Notes: generated by a model not told the origin, from the letters alone. Positions 27,344 through 36,473 are shown, numbered from the stretch's first letter. The stretch: DNA of 64,000 bases from Anaeromyxobacter oryzisoli (GCF_022690765.1 NZ_JALCZA010000005.1:62001-126000); one strand, 5' to 3'. Program-made: numbers and translations.

Positions 27344-28298
27344 GGACGAGCCCGTCGAGCGCCTCCTGCTCGACGGAGATCCCGCCGGCGGGGAAGCCCG
27401 CCGCGACCAGGAGCGCGCGGACCTCGCGCTCGGTCCGGTAGATGAGCGGCCAGTCCAGCGCCCAGTCCATGAACGCGCGATCCGGGCTCCCGGCCGCGAA
27501 GTTCCCGATCAGCACCTCGCCGCGCGGATCCATGTCGCGGCGCAGGGCGCGCAGCACGCGGATCGCGATGGTGTCGGGCAGGTAGTCGAAGAGGCCGAGG
27601 GAGAGGACGAGGCGCGCGCCCGCCAGCGCCGGGGTGGGGGTGGCGCTCCGGGCGATCCGGACGGCGTTGTCGTTCACCAGCTCGACCGCCCCGGCGTGCG
27701 GACCGAGCACCCCGCGGGCGTAGGCGAGCGCCTCGGGATCGCTGTCGATCCCGACGAGCCGCGCCGTGACGCCGCGCTCGAGCACCTCGCGCTCGACCCG
27801 GCACGGCCCGCAGGCGAGGTCCACGACGTGGACGCCCGGCGTGCGCAGCCGGTCCGCGAGCCATTCGACGGCGTACTCCTTGCGGCGCACGACGGCGACC
27901 ACCGTGGCGAGCTTCAGCACGACCTCGTCGAGCGCGAGCGCCGCGCCGTCCGGTGCGCGCTCTCCCCGATACAGCATGTCGATCATCGCGTGGTCGCCCG
28001 CGTAGCCGCGCGGCTTGGTGATCGCCCGCGCGAGCAGCGGGCTCACGGCGAGGAGGCGGCCGAGCTGCGCGTGGGCCGTCTCCCGGGCGGCTCGGCGACC
28101 CTCCGGGTCCAGCGCGAGCGCCCGATCGGCGAGGACCAGCTCGCTCGAGAGCGCGGCGAGCGCGCGCTCGAGCACGTCGGATGAGGCTGAGGCTGCGCCC
28201 GGTCGCAAGGCGGCGGCGACCCGATCGGCGGCCGCCTGGATACCGGCGAGGGGATCGTGGGCATGCATCGGCAGGGCGTTCGACGTGAGCTCGATCAT
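27318..28298 (-). CDS. Class I SAM-dependent methyltransferase
   Basis: 326-residue protein with an N-terminal helical region (about 1-125) and a Rossmann-type methyltransferase domain whose SAM loop reads VVDLACGPCRVE (about 155-166), followed by an acidic ribose-binding turn VGIDSDPEALAYAR. The RAITKPRGYAGDHAMIDMLY segment before it resembles proteins annotated as 3-hydroxypalmitate methyl ester (extracellular factor) synthesis methyltransferases, but that function is not established here. It overlaps the histidine kinase gene tail to tail by 26 bp and is divergent from the DUF2378 gene. Substrate unknown. Confidence 0.8.
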   Translation of the reverse strand: MIELTSNALPMHAHDPLAGIQAAADRVAAALRPGAASASSDVLERALAALSSELVLADRALALDPEGRRAARETAHAQLGRLLAVSPLLARAITKPRGYAGDHAMIDMLYRGERAPDGAALALDEVVLKLATVVAVVRRKEYAVEWLADRLRTPGVHVVDLACGPCRVEREVLERGVTARLVGIDSDPEALAYARGVLGPHAGAVELVNDNAVRIARSATPTPALAGARLVLSLGLFDYLPDTIAIRVLRALRRDMDPRGEVLIGNFAAGSPDRAFMDWALDWPLIYRTEREVRALLVAAGFPAGGISVEQEALDGLVLMATARCA

Positions 28299-28423
28299 GC
28301 GGAAGGAACCGCGGTCGCCCTCCGAGGCATTCCCGCTCCGGGTGAAGCCGGGCCGCGCCGCGGGGCGGTTGCCGCTGCGGCGGGTGGCGGGAAGGGCAGT
28401 CGCGGGGGGCGCGCGGCAAGCAG

Positions 28424-29035
28424 ATGTTCTCGAGCGAGGACGCGCACTCCATGCCCTGCGACCCCGCCGATCTCCGGCGACGCATCGCCGCGGCCTCGAC
28501 GCGCGACACCGTCCGCGGCCTCATCTTCAACGCGATGTTCGACGTCATCCGCGAGCGCGCGGGCGAGGCGGCGGCGCGGGGCTGCGACCCGCGTCACGAG
28601 GGGCACCGCACGGACTTCTTCGGCTACCCGGTGGTCGAGTACCTGCAGATCGCCTGGTGCGGCGCGGACGCGCTCGAGCGCGCCGAGCACGGCGTCGATC
28701 GCGCGTTCTGGCTGTTCGGGCACCGCGCGGCCCGCTCCGAGCTCGCGTCCCTCATCGGGCGCGCCTTCACCTCGTTCGTCGGGCGGGATCCGCGCCGGAT
28801 GATGTCGAACGCCGCGCACGGCTACCGCGCGACCGTGAGCTACGGTCAGCGACGGACCGAATGGCTCGGGGATCGCCACGCCCGGCTCGTCTTCCGCAGG
28901 GACTTCCTCGTCCCGCCGTTCCACTGCGGGGTGCTCACGGCGGCGCTCGAGACGACCGGCGTCCACGGGGTCGAGGTCAAGGGCCGCGAGACCGGGTTCC
29001 TCGAGTCCGAGTACGAGGTGAGCTGGGCGGGGTGA
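28424..29035 (+). CDS. DUF2378 (TIGR02265) family protein
   Basis: 203-residue soluble protein of the DUF2378/TIGR02265 family, a paralogous family strongly expanded in Myxococcales and of unknown biochemical role. Visible family features are the early TVRGLIFNAMF block, the central helical part ending FTSFVGRDPRRMMSNAAHGYRAT divided over adjacent residues, and the final beta region FHCGVLTAALETTGVHGVEV. Length is normal for the family. Divergent from the methyltransferase gene. Its presence is the best single taxonomic marker in the window. Confidence 0.82.
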   Translation: MFSSEDAHSMPCDPADLRRRIAAASTRDTVRGLIFNAMFDVIRERAGEAAARGCDPRHEGHRTDFFGYPVVEYLQIAWCGADALERAEHGVDRAFWLFGHRAARSELASLIGRAFTSFVGRDPRRMMSNAAHGYRATVSYGQRRTEWLGDRHARLVFRRDFLVPPFHCGVLTAALETTGVHGVEVKGRETGFLESEYEVSWAG

Positions 29036-29179
29036 CGACGGGTCTCAGGGCCCCGCGACGGCGGCCGCTGCCAGAGGTGCCCCGGCTTCGGGGGGCCGGC
29101 GCTCCTCGAGCGGCGTCGCGACGAGCCCGTTCCTGCTCGCGTGACCGAGGCGCCAGCCGGCTCTTCTCGCCTGAAGGCG

Positions 29180-30451
29180 TCAGCGGCGACCGGCGTTCGC
29201 CTGGCGCCGCCGCGCGTCCACCACGCGGATCTGGAGGAGGAGCGCCACGATCGTCACGAGGATGACGACGAGCGCGACGAGGAGCCCCGTTCGCCGGTAG
29301 CGGATCTCGCCGAAGGCGCGGCTCGCCAGGTCGAGCGCCTTCCGAGACGCCACGCTCGCCTGCCGCGTCTGTTCGTCGACCTGCCGCGGATACGCGGCGT
29401 GGACGAGCGTGCGCGCCTGCACGATCTGCTGGCGGGCGTCCTCGAGCGCGACCTGCGCGTCGGTCATGAGCATGCCCCGCTCCCGCGCCGCCTCCACCCG
29501 CGCCTCGGCGTTCCTCAGGAGCGCGGTCGCGCCGCCGAGATCGGCGGCCAGCTTCGCGGCCGCCTCTCCGCCCGGATCGTCGGGCGCGTGGCACCTCGCG
29601 CAGACCGCCCCCTTCCCCACGCCGACCCAGGCGTCGTCGGGGTGGAGGATGTCGTGGTGACCGTGGCACTCGCCGCACGCGCTGAGGGACCCCGCCTCGA
29701 ACGCGGACAGGTGGGGCGAGCCGCGGAAGAGCTGCATGTTCCGCGGGTGGCACTGTCCGCAGACCGCCGGCACCGACTCGACGCCGGGGGGCGCCGCGCC
29801 GTGCGAGCCGTGGCACCGCGGGCAGGTCGGCGCCGAGAGATCGCCCGCGACGAGCGCCGCGTGGTGCACGGAGCGCTCCCACCGCTCCACCGGGCCTTGC
29901 CCACCTGGCCGCGCGTGGCACCGCGCGCAGGTCGAGGCGACCCGCGTCGGGTACACGGGCGAGCGCGCGTCCCGGGTCGAGACGATGCCGTGCGCCTGGT
30001 GGCACGAGCTGCACACCGCCGCGCGGGGGTTGCCCCGCGCGAGCTCGGTCGCGTGCCGGCTCGTGACGTACCGCGCGAGCTGGTCGGTCGGGAGGTTCGG
30101 CGCGTAGCGCTTCATGAACACCACGTCGGCGTGGCAGCCCCCGCAGAGCGTGGGGACGTCGCGCAGCGCGGGCGCGCCGCGGAACCCCTTCGCGCGCGAC
30201 ATGGCCACCTCCTGGTCGGGGGAGGTCGGGTCGCCGCCGTGGCACGCGGTGCAGCCGAGGCCGCGCTGGGAGTGGACGTCGCGGGTGAACGCCTCGACGG
30301 GCTTCGCGAGCTCGCCCCCGAGGCCGGCGTGGCACTCCACGCACGTGCCGCCGGGCGGCGCGGTCGGGGGCTCGGCCGCGGCGGCGATCCGGATGATCGC
30401 GACGAGCGCGAGCGGAATCAGCGCGATCGCCGCGCGCGCCGCGGCGGTCAC
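29180..30451 (-). CDS. Nine-haem c-type cytochrome with C-terminal membrane anchor
   Basis: 423-residue periplasmic cytochrome. An N-terminal signal/anchor helix (about 4-25) is followed by nine CxxCH sites: CVECH, CTACH, CGGCH, CSSCH, CARCH, CPRCH, CGQCH, CGECH, CARCH. A helical segment without haems comes next (about 300-385), and a C-terminal transmembrane helix (about 388-410) with a basic cytoplasmic tail. The start is GTG, overlapping the TGA of the upstream cytochrome b gene (GTGA), which implies translational coupling. Order Rieske, cytochrome b, multihaem c suggests this is the electron-accepting subunit replacing cytochrome c1/f in a menaquinol-oxidising complex. No catalytic CxxCK site is seen. 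Confidence 0.9.
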   Translation of the reverse strand: MTAAARAAIALIPLALVAIIRIAAAAEPPTAPPGGTCVECHAGLGGELAKPVEAFTRDVHSQRGLGCTACHGGDPTSPDQEVAMSRAKGFRGAPALRDVPTLCGGCHADVVFMKRYAPNLPTDQLARYVTSRHATELARGNPRAAVCSSCHQAHGIVSTRDARSPVYPTRVASTCARCHARPGGQGPVERWERSVHHAALVAGDLSAPTCPRCHGSHGAAPPGVESVPAVCGQCHPRNMQLFRGSPHLSAFEAGSLSACGECHGHHDILHPDDAWVGVGKGAVCARCHAPDDPGGEAAAKLAADLGGATALLRNAEARVEAARERGMLMTDAQVALEDARQQIVQARTLVHAAYPRQVDEQTRQASVASRKALDLASRAFGEIRYRRTGLLVALVVILVTIVALLLQIRVVDARRRQANAGRR

Positions 30452-31533
30452 GACCGCCTCCCGGCGAGCGCCGCGTAGAGCGTCATCGCGGCGGCGTAGA
30501 GCAGGACGGCGAGCCCGACGACCGTCGCCGTGCGGCTCGGCTCGCCGCGGCGCGACGCGCGGTCGAGCACCGGGGCGAGGAACCACAGCACCGCCGCCGC
30601 GCCGAACGCGGCGAGCCCGAGGAGCTCTCCCTCCACGCCGAGGATCCGGGCGGGGAGGAGCTTCAGCGTCTGGAAGACGAAGAGGAAGTACCACTCCGGC
30701 TGGATGCCGGCGGGCGCCGAGGCGAACGGATCGGCGCGCGCGCCGAGCTCCCACGGACGGAACGCGGCGAGCGCCGCGAGGAGCGCGAGGCCGATGAGCC
30801 ACACGACCAGCTCGCGGAGCGTGAAGTCCGGCAGGAACGGGATCCCCGGGCGGCGGCGCGCCTCCTCGCGCAGCGACGGCGGCACGTGCACGTTGTGGCG
30901 CTGCACGAGGAGGAGGTGCAGGCCGAGGAGGACGAAGGCGAGGAGCGGCAGCACCGCCGCGTGCAGCCCGAAGAAGCGCGTGAGCGTCGCGCCGGAGACG
31001 TCCTCGCCGCCGCGCAGGACGCGGAGGAGCGATCCCCCGACGAGCGGGACCTTGCCCACCATGTCGGTGCCGACCCGCGTCGCGAAGAAGGCGAGCGTGT
31101 TCCAGGGGAGCAGGTACCCGGAGAACCCGAACCCGAGGGTCGCCGCGAGGAGCAGCATCCCCGTCCACCAGGTGAGATCCCGGGGGCGCCCATACGAGCG
31201 CATCAGGTACACGCTGGACATGTGGACGACGACGGAGAGGACCATCAGGTTCGCCGACCAGGCGTGGACCGAGCGCACCAGCCAGCCGAACTCGACCCGC
31301 GTCATCACGAACTCGACGCTCTCGTACGCGGCCTCGGGTGTCGGCCGGTAGTAGAGGAGCAGGAGGATCCCCGTCGTGACCTGGACGGCGAGGAAGAAGA
31401 GCGAGAGCCCGCCGAAGAAGTACGCCCACGTGAGGCGGTGACGGGGGACCTCCTTCTCCCGGAGGAACGCGACGACGGGCTCGAGCCGGAGCCGGTCGTC
31501 GAGGAATCGCCAGGCGGAGCGGGCCGACCTCAT
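30448..31533 (-). CDS. Cytochrome b of a bc/b6f-type complex (b6 and subunit IV parts in one chain)
   Basis: 361-residue membrane protein. Haem b ligands are His90 and His104 in helix B (13 residues between) and His191 and His206 in helix D (14 between); the 14-residue spacing is that of cytochrome b6, not mitochondrial b. The Qo-site PEWY motif is intact (279-282). The position equal to Cys35 of cytochrome b6, which binds the extra haem c-i, is Phe39, so that haem is not expected to be covalently held. The C-terminal part supplies the subunit-IV-like helices. It lies 2 bp after the Rieske gene and overlaps the nonahaem cytochrome gene. Oxidises menaquinol and passes electrons to the Rieske centre. 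Confidence 0.93.
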   Translation of the reverse strand: MRSARSAWRFLDDRLRLEPVVAFLREKEVPRHRLTWAYFFGGLSLFFLAVQVTTGILLLLYYRPTPEAAYESVEFVMTRVEFGWLVRSVHAWSANLMVLSVVVHMSSVYLMRSYGRPRDLTWWTGMLLLAATLGFGFSGYLLPWNTLAFFATRVGTDMVGKVPLVGGSLLRVLRGGEDVSGATLTRFFGLHAAVLPLLAFVLLGLHLLLVQRHNVHVPPSLREEARRRPGIPFLPDFTLRELVVWLIGLALLAALAAFRPWELGARADPFASAPAGIQPEWYFLFVFQTLKLLPARILGVEGELLGLAAFGAAAVLWFLAPVLDRASRRGEPSRTATVVGLAVLLYAAAMTLYAALAGRRS

Positions 31534-31535
31534 GC

Positions 31536-31994
31536 TCACCCCTGCTGCCGCGAGACCCAGATCTCGTCGCCCTTCACCGCCACGTCGTAGCGCTCGAGCG
31601 GCCGCGGAGGCGGGCCGGCGATCGGCACGCCCTCCAGGCTGTAGTGGCCGTCGTGACAGGCGCACCAGATGTGCTGCAGGTCCTTGCGGTACTGGACGGT
31701 GCAGGCGAGGTGCGTGCACACCGCGGAGAAGGCGCGGATCTCGCCGCCGGGCGTGGCGACCACGATCCCAGGCTTCGCCCCGAAGCGGAAGGTCTTCCCG
31801 GAGCCCGGCGGCAGCTCGGAGCGGCGGCCGGCGAGGACGCGGCCGGTCTGCGACTCCGCGCTGGGCGGAGGCAGGACGTAGCGGACGAGCGGGTACAGGA
31901 TCGAGAGCGCGACGGCTCCGAGCGAGGTCCCGAGCAGCCAGGACAGCCACGCGCGGCGGGTCGGCTTCGCCTCGGCGGCGGCGTTCGGGCTCAC
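31536..31994 (-). CDS. Rieske [2Fe-2S] protein of the quinol-oxidising complex
   Basis: 152-residue protein with an N-terminal anchor helix (about 16-40) preceded by a twin-arginine-like TRRAW segment, and a C-terminal Rieske domain. Cluster ligands are Cys93 and His95 in CTHLAC and Cys111 and His114 in CACH; Cys98 and Cys113 are placed for the conserved disulfide. This is the high-potential Rieske type of bc complexes rather than the dioxygenase type. First gene of the three-gene operon with cytochrome b and the nonahaem cytochrome. The box II sequence CACHDGH differs from the usual CPCHGS, which may tune the potential for menaquinol. Confidence 0.92.
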   Translation of the reverse strand: MSPNAAAEAKPTRRAWLSWLLGTSLGAVALSILYPLVRYVLPPPSAESQTGRVLAGRRSELPPGSGKTFRFGAKPGIVVATPGGEIRAFSAVCTHLACTVQYRKDLQHIWCACHDGHYSLEGVPIAGPPPRPLERYDVAVKGDEIWVSRQQG

Positions 31995-32177
31995 GTTCCC
32001 TCCTCGGCTTCGCTCGGCGAGCGCGGGGGAGACCTCCCGCGCCCGGAACGCCAGATTCGAGCGCCCCGCGCCGCGCGGTGTCGAGCGACGGTTCGGGGAC
32101 GACCCGCGGAGACTCGCGGCCGGGCGAGCGCCCGCACGTGCGGCCGAGCTCGCGATCGGGCTGCCGATCGGTGGAGA

Positions 32178-33062
32178 TCAGACGATCGTCCCGCGCCGGG
32201 CCGTGCTCACGCGCCCCACCGCCGCCCAGTCCTCGTCGGCGTGCCCGCCCGCGATCGCCGCGACGAAGCGGTAGAGGAGGACGCTCCCGAGCGGCATGGG
32301 CACGGCGGCGCGCTCGGCGGCCTGGAGCGCGAGGCGGACGTCCTTCGCGCCCAGCGCGAGCCGGAACCCCGCCGGCGCGAAGGCGTTCCCGGCGATCCTC
32401 TTTCCGTACGCCTCGACGAAGGGCGACTGGAGTACCGCGCCGTTCAGCACGTCCAGGAAGGTGGCGTCGTCCACGCCCCCGCTCTCGACGAGGGCGTAGG
32501 CCTCGCCGAGGGCCTCGAGCGTCACGGCCATGACGAAGTTGGCGGCGAGCTTCACCACGTTCGCCTTCGGCGGCTCGACCCCGACCACGCGCACCTGCTT
32601 CCCGATCGCGTCGAGGATGGGGCGGCTCGCCTCGAGCGCGTCCGGTGCCCCCGCCGCGAGCACGACGAGCTCGCCGCGCTCGGCGATGCCGGGTCGTCCC
32701 AGGACGGGGGCCGCGACGTAGCGCTGGCCGGCGGCGGCGTGCCGCTCCGCCATCCGCGCGGAGAGCTCCGGGCTGATCGTGCTCGACGAGACGTGCACCG
32801 CGCCGCGGGGGAGGGTGCGCGCCGCGCCGTCGCCGCCGAAGAGCGCCTCCTCGACGGCGGCGTCGTCCGACAGCATGGTCACGAGCGCGTCCACCCCGCG
32901 CGCCGCCTCGGCCGGCGCCTCGGCGATCGCCGCGCCGCGGGCCGCGAGCGACGCGGCCTTGCCGCGCGTCCGGTTGAACACGACGAGCTGGTGCCCGGCG
33001 GCGACGAGCCGGGCCGCCATGCCGCTCCCCATCCGGCCCAGCCCCACGAAGCCGATCCTCAT
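32178..33062 (-). CDS. NAD(P)-dependent beta-hydroxyacid dehydrogenase (3-hydroxyisobutyrate dehydrogenase family)
   Basis: 294-residue oxidoreductase. The N-terminal Rossmann domain has the dinucleotide loop GFVGLGRMGSGMA (start) and VVFNRT after the second strand; Asn-Arg at this point favours NADPH over NADH. The C-terminal helical domain carries the catalytic lysine in KANVVKLAANF (about Lys170). The family includes 3-hydroxyisobutyrate, tartronate semialdehyde and glyoxylate/succinic-semialdehyde reductases; the NADPH-type loop hints at the reductase branch. It lies between the Rieske operon and msrA on the same strand, 30 bp upstream of nothing related. Exact substrate unknown. Confidence 0.87.
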   Translation of the reverse strand: MRIGFVGLGRMGSGMAARLVAAGHQLVVFNRTRGKAASLAARGAAIAEAPAEAARGVDALVTMLSDDAAVEEALFGGDGAARTLPRGAVHVSSSTISPELSARMAERHAAAGQRYVAAPVLGRPGIAERGELVVLAAGAPDALEASRPILDAIGKQVRVVGVEPPKANVVKLAANFVMAVTLEALGEAYALVESGGVDDATFLDVLNGAVLQSPFVEAYGKRIAGNAFAPAGFRLALGAKDVRLALQAAERAAVPMPLGSVLLYRFVAAIAGGHADEDWAAVGRVSTARRGTIV

Positions 33063-33092
33063 GCTCAGCCTCCGCCGTCCTGCCGCTTGCTG

Positions 33093-33752
33093 TCAGGATT
33101 TGTCCCGCGGGCGATGCGGCACCGGGCAGGACAGGTAACCGTGCTTCTCGTCCCACTGCTGGTGGTAGTCCTCCGCCCGCCAGAACGGGCCGGCGGGGGC
33201 GATCTCGGTCGTGATCGGGTCGGCGAGCCGCGCCTGCTCCGCGGCGCGCGACGCGAGCGCCTCCGCTTGCTGCTCGGGGCCGAAGGTGAAGATCGCCGAG
33301 CGGTACTGGCTGCCCTCGTCCGGCCCCTGCCGATCGCCGCTGGTCGGGTCGTGGGTCTGCCAGAAGAAGTCGAGGAGCTGCCGGTACGTCACCCGGGTGG
33401 GGTCGAACTCGACGAGGACCGCCTCCGCGTGCCCCGTCCGGTGCGAGCTCACCTCGTCGTAGGTCGGGTTCGCGGCGTGGCCGCCGGTGTAGCCCACCGC
33501 GGTGGCGACGACGCCGGGCACCCTCCGGAAGCGCTCCTCCACGCCCCAGAAGCAGCCCTGCGCGAACACGGCGAGCTGGTTCCTCCCAGAGGGGACGAGC
33601 GGGGTGCCGCGGCCGACGTGGCCTGGGTTGGTCCCGAGGCTCGGGTTCCCGATCATCGGCTTCCCTCCACGCGCCGCCAGCGCGGGCGCGCCGGCCTTCA
33701 CCACCGCGACCACCGCGAGGGCGAGCGCGCCGAGCAGCGCCGCGGTCTTCAT
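33093..33752 (-). CDS. msrA: Exported peptide-methionine (S)-S-oxide reductase MsrA
   Basis: 219-residue enzyme that reduces methionine S-sulfoxide in proteins. The catalytic motif GCFWGVEE (Cys about 68) is intact, followed by [17 protein letters not shown] and the YHQQW block of the substrate pocket. An N-terminal hydrophobic segment (about 4-27, ending APALAARGG) looks like a signal peptide, so the enzyme is probably periplasmic, unlike the usual cytosolic MsrA; repair of exported redox proteins is inferred. A late cysteine in YLSCPV may act as resolving residue. 30 bp separates it from the dehydrogenase gene on the same strand. Divergent from the phosphorylase gene. Confidence 0.93.
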   Translation of the reverse strand: MKTAALLGALALAVVAVVKAGAPALAARGGKPMIGNPSLGTNPGHVGRGTPLVPSGRNQLAVFAQGCFWGVEERFRRVPGVVATAVGYTGGHAANPTYDEVSSHRTGHAEAVLVEFDPTRVTYRQLLDFFWQTHDPTSGDRQGPDEGSQYRSAIFTFGPEQQAEALASRAAEQARLADPITTEIAPAGPFWRAEDYHQQWDEKHGYLSCPVPHRPRDKS

Positions 33753-33997
33753 GGCCTCGCCCCCGCTCGACGGTAGGTCTTCACGCCCCTGCGCATAGCC
33801 GCCGGGATCGTCCGGTGCGAGCCGTTCGGCGAAGAGCGTCCGGCGTGGGGCGCGCTCGTCCCTCGGGCTATCGAGCCGTTAGGAGCAGGCGCGCCGCGAC
33901 CGCGCATCTCGCCCTGGCCTCCGGCGGCTGCCCGTCGCACCTTCGCGAGGACGGCGCTTGGCCCGGCGCAGGGCCTCGTGCCGACGGCGAGGCGGCG

Positions 33998-36136
33998 ATG
34001 GCAGAGACCACGGCGCGCAGCGAACGCGAGACGCTCGCCGCGCGGCTCCCCGAGCCGCTCCGCCCGCTCGCTCGCCTCGCCTACAACTTCTGGTGGTCGT
34101 GGCAGCCCGAGGGCGATGCCCTCTGGCGATCGATCGACCCGGAGTGGTGGGACGCGTGCGGGCAGAGCCCGGTGCGGCTCCTCCGCGAGGCGCCGCAGGA
34201 CACGCTCGACCGCGCCGCGGCCCTCCCGGCGATCCTCGAGCGCATGGAGCGGCTCTCGCGCGGGCTCGACGAAGCGCTGGCGCGGCCGTGCACCCCCGCG
34301 CTCCCAGCCATGCCCGACGCGCCCATCGCGTTCTTCTGCGCGGAGTACGGCGTCCACGCCTCGCTCCCGGTGTACGCGGGCGGCCTCGGGGTCCTCGCGG
34401 GCGATCTCCTCAAGGAGGCGTCGGATCGGTGCGTCCCGCTCGTCGGGGTCGGGCTCCTCTACCGACGAGGCTACTTCCACCAGCGGCTGGACCGGTCGGG
34501 GTGGCAGCACGAGTGCTGGACCGTCTCGGCCCCGGAGCAGCTCGCGGTCGAGCGCGTCCTCGGCGCGAGCGGTGCGCCGCTCGCGGTCGAGATCCCGGTG
34601 CGGGACCGGATGGTGCACGCGAGCGTGTGGCGCGCGGACGTCGGACGCGTGCCGCTCTACCTGCTCGACACGGACGTCCCGGAGAACTCGGGCGTCGAGC
34701 GGTTCATCACCGCGCAGCTCTACATCGGCGGGCGCGAGTACCGCCTCCTGCAGTACGTCGTGCTCGGGATCGGCGGCGTGCGGGCGCTCGAGGCGATGGG
34801 CGTCCACGCCGTGCTGCTGCACCTCAACGAGGGGCACCCCGCGCTCGCCGCGCTGGAGCTCGTCCGCGATCGGCTCGCCCGCGGCGAGCCGATCGAGCGC
34901 GCCCTCTCCGCCGCCCGCGGGCGCGTCGTCTTCACCACGCACACTCCGGTGGCGGCGGGCAACGAGACCTATCCCGTCGCCGAGATCGAGCACGCGCTCC
35001 GCACGTTCGGGGCCGAGGTGGGGGCAGCGGCCCCCGCGCTCCTCGCCCTCGGCCGGCCCGAGGGGGCCGCCCCCTCGCAGCCGTTCGGGATGACGGACCT
35101 CGGCCTGCGCGCGAGCCGATCGACGAACGCGGTGAGCCGTCGGCACGGCGAGGTGGCCCGCGCGATGTGGGCGCACCACTGGCCCGACCGGCGCGAGGAC
35201 GAGATCCCCATCGGACACGTGACGAACGGCGTCCACGTCCCGACCTGGATGGCGGGGCCCATGCGCGCGCTGCTCGACCGCCACCTCGGCCCCGAGTGGA
35301 TCGAGCACCCCGCCGATCCCTGGCGCTGGGCGGCGATCGACGCGATCCCGGACGAGGAGCTGTGGGCGACGCGCTGCCGGCTCCGCGCCGACCTGGTCGC
35401 GTTCGCGCGGGCGCGCTCCGTCTCGGATCGGCTCGCCCGCGGCGAGCCCATCGAGTACGTCGAGCGCGCCTCGCGCTCCTTCGATCCCGACGTGCTGACG
35501 CTCGGCTTCGCCCGGCGCGTCGCCTCCTACAAGCGCCTGAACCTCCTCGTCGCCGACACGGAGCGGATCGTCGCGCTCCTTGGCGGCGCCCACCGGGTCC
35601 AGCTGCTCGTCGCCGGAAAGGCGCACCCGCGCGACGACGCCGCAAAGGCGATGGTTCGACACGTCTTCGGCTTCAAGGAGCAGCTCGCGGCGCGCGTGGT
35701 CTTCCTGGAGGATCACGATCTCGCCATGGCGAAGCTCCTCGTCGCGGGCTGCGACGTCTGGTTGAACCTGCCGCGCCCCCCGCTCGAGGCGAGCGGGACG
35801 AGCGGGATGAAGTCGGCGATGAACGGGGGGCTCAACCTCGGCATCCTCGACGGCTGGTGGTGCGAGGGTTACGACGGCGCGAACGGCTGGGCGATCCGCT
35901 CGGACACGATGCTGGACGCCCCGCTGCAGGACGCCCGCGACGCGGACGCGCTCTACGGCCTCCTCGAGCGCGAGGTGGTGCCGCTCTTCTACGAGCGCGA
36001 CGCCGGCGGCGTGCCGCGCGGCTGGGTGCGGCGGGTGAAGGCGTCGCTCCGCAGCCTCGGCCCCGCCTTCAACACCGCCCGCACCATGCGCGACTACCTC
36101 GTGCAGGTCTACGCGCGGAGCGGCGTCGCGAGCTAG
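33998..36136 (+). CDS. glgP: Alpha-glucan phosphorylase (GlgP, TIGR02094 type)
   Basis: 712-residue PLP-dependent phosphorylase releasing glucose 1-phosphate from glycogen or maltodextrin. The N-terminal DUF3417 part (about 1-110, with LAYNFWWSWQPEGDALWRSID split by residues) is followed by the GT35 core: FFCAEYGVHASLPVYAGGLGVLAGD, HLNEGHPA, THTPVAAGNE, VTNGVH, RRVASYKR, and the PLP-lysine motif EASGTSGMKSAMNGG. It is shorter than the roughly 850-residue thermophilic members, mainly at the C-terminus. The ATG at 33998 is preferred over an in-frame upstream start because homology begins about 10 residues after it and the upstream extension is low-complexity. Stop codons of this gene and the GerW-like gene are 4 bp apart. 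Confidence 0.92.
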   Translation: MAETTARSERETLAARLPEPLRPLARLAYNFWWSWQPEGDALWRSIDPEWWDACGQSPVRLLREAPQDTLDRAAALPAILERMERLSRGLDEALARPCTPALPAMPDAPIAFFCAEYGVHASLPVYAGGLGVLAGDLLKEASDRCVPLVGVGLLYRRGYFHQRLDRSGWQHECWTVSAPEQLAVERVLGASGAPLAVEIPVRDRMVHASVWRADVGRVPLYLLDTDVPENSGVERFITAQLYIGGREYRLLQYVVLGIGGVRALEAMGVHAVLLHLNEGHPALAALELVRDRLARGEPIERALSAARGRVVFTTHTPVAAGNETYPVAEIEHALRTFGAEVGAAAPALLALGRPEGAAPSQPFGMTDLGLRASRSTNAVSRRHGEVARAMWAHHWPDRREDEIPIGHVTNGVHVPTWMAGPMRALLDRHLGPEWIEHPADPWRWAAIDAIPDEELWATRCRLRADLVAFARARSVSDRLARGEPIEYVERASRSFDPDVLTLGFARRVASYKRLNLLVADTERIVALLGGAHRVQLLVAGKAHPRDDAAKAMVRHVFGFKEQLAARVVFLEDHDLAMAKLLVAGCDVWLNLPRPPLEASGTSGMKSAMNGGLNLGILDGWWCEGYDGANGWAIRSDTMLDAPLQDARDADALYGLLEREVVPLFYERDAGGVPRGWVRRVKASLRSLGPAFNTARTMRDYLVQVYARSGVAS

Positions 36137-36140
36137 CCCG

Positions 36141-36473
36141 CTACCTCCTCCGCAGCCCTCGCAGCAGCGCGAGCAGGCCGATCGCGCAGACGATCTGCAT
36201 CCCGAGCACGATCCGGTTCACGTCCACTGCCGGTCGCCAGCTCACCTCGCCGTGCTTCACCACGTACACGCCGGCGGGCCTGGCGCTGACGCCGAAGCCG
36301 CCCCCCTCGCCGGAGCCCTGTCCCGACGGCCCCGCGCCGCCCCCGCCGCCCGCGCCGCCACCCACGATGGCCACCGGGATGAGGGTGACGTCTCCCTGCT
36401 GGATGGGATCCCCGAAGACCCGCTTCACCGACAGCGCATCTCGCGTCTGCGCGACCAAGGCCTGCACGTCCAT
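36141..36473 (-). CDS. GerW/YtfJ-family protein with C-terminal membrane helix
   Basis: 110-residue protein of the GerW (YtfJ) family first known from Bacillus spore germination but widespread in non-sporulating bacteria. The N-terminal part (VKRVFGDPIQQGDVTLIPVA) is the family hallmark, followed by a glycine-rich stretch (about 38-58), the GVYVVKHGEVSWRPAVDVNR block and a terminal hydrophobic helix (about 85-105) with an LRRR tail. Function outside spores is unknown. A monocistronic gene, convergent with glgP. Confidence 0.85.
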   Translation of the reverse strand: MDVQALVAQTRDALSVKRVFGDPIQQGDVTLIPVAIVGGGAGGGGGAGPSGQGSGEGGGFGVSARPAGVYVVKHGEVSWRPAVDVNRIVLGMQIVCAIGLLALLRGLRRR

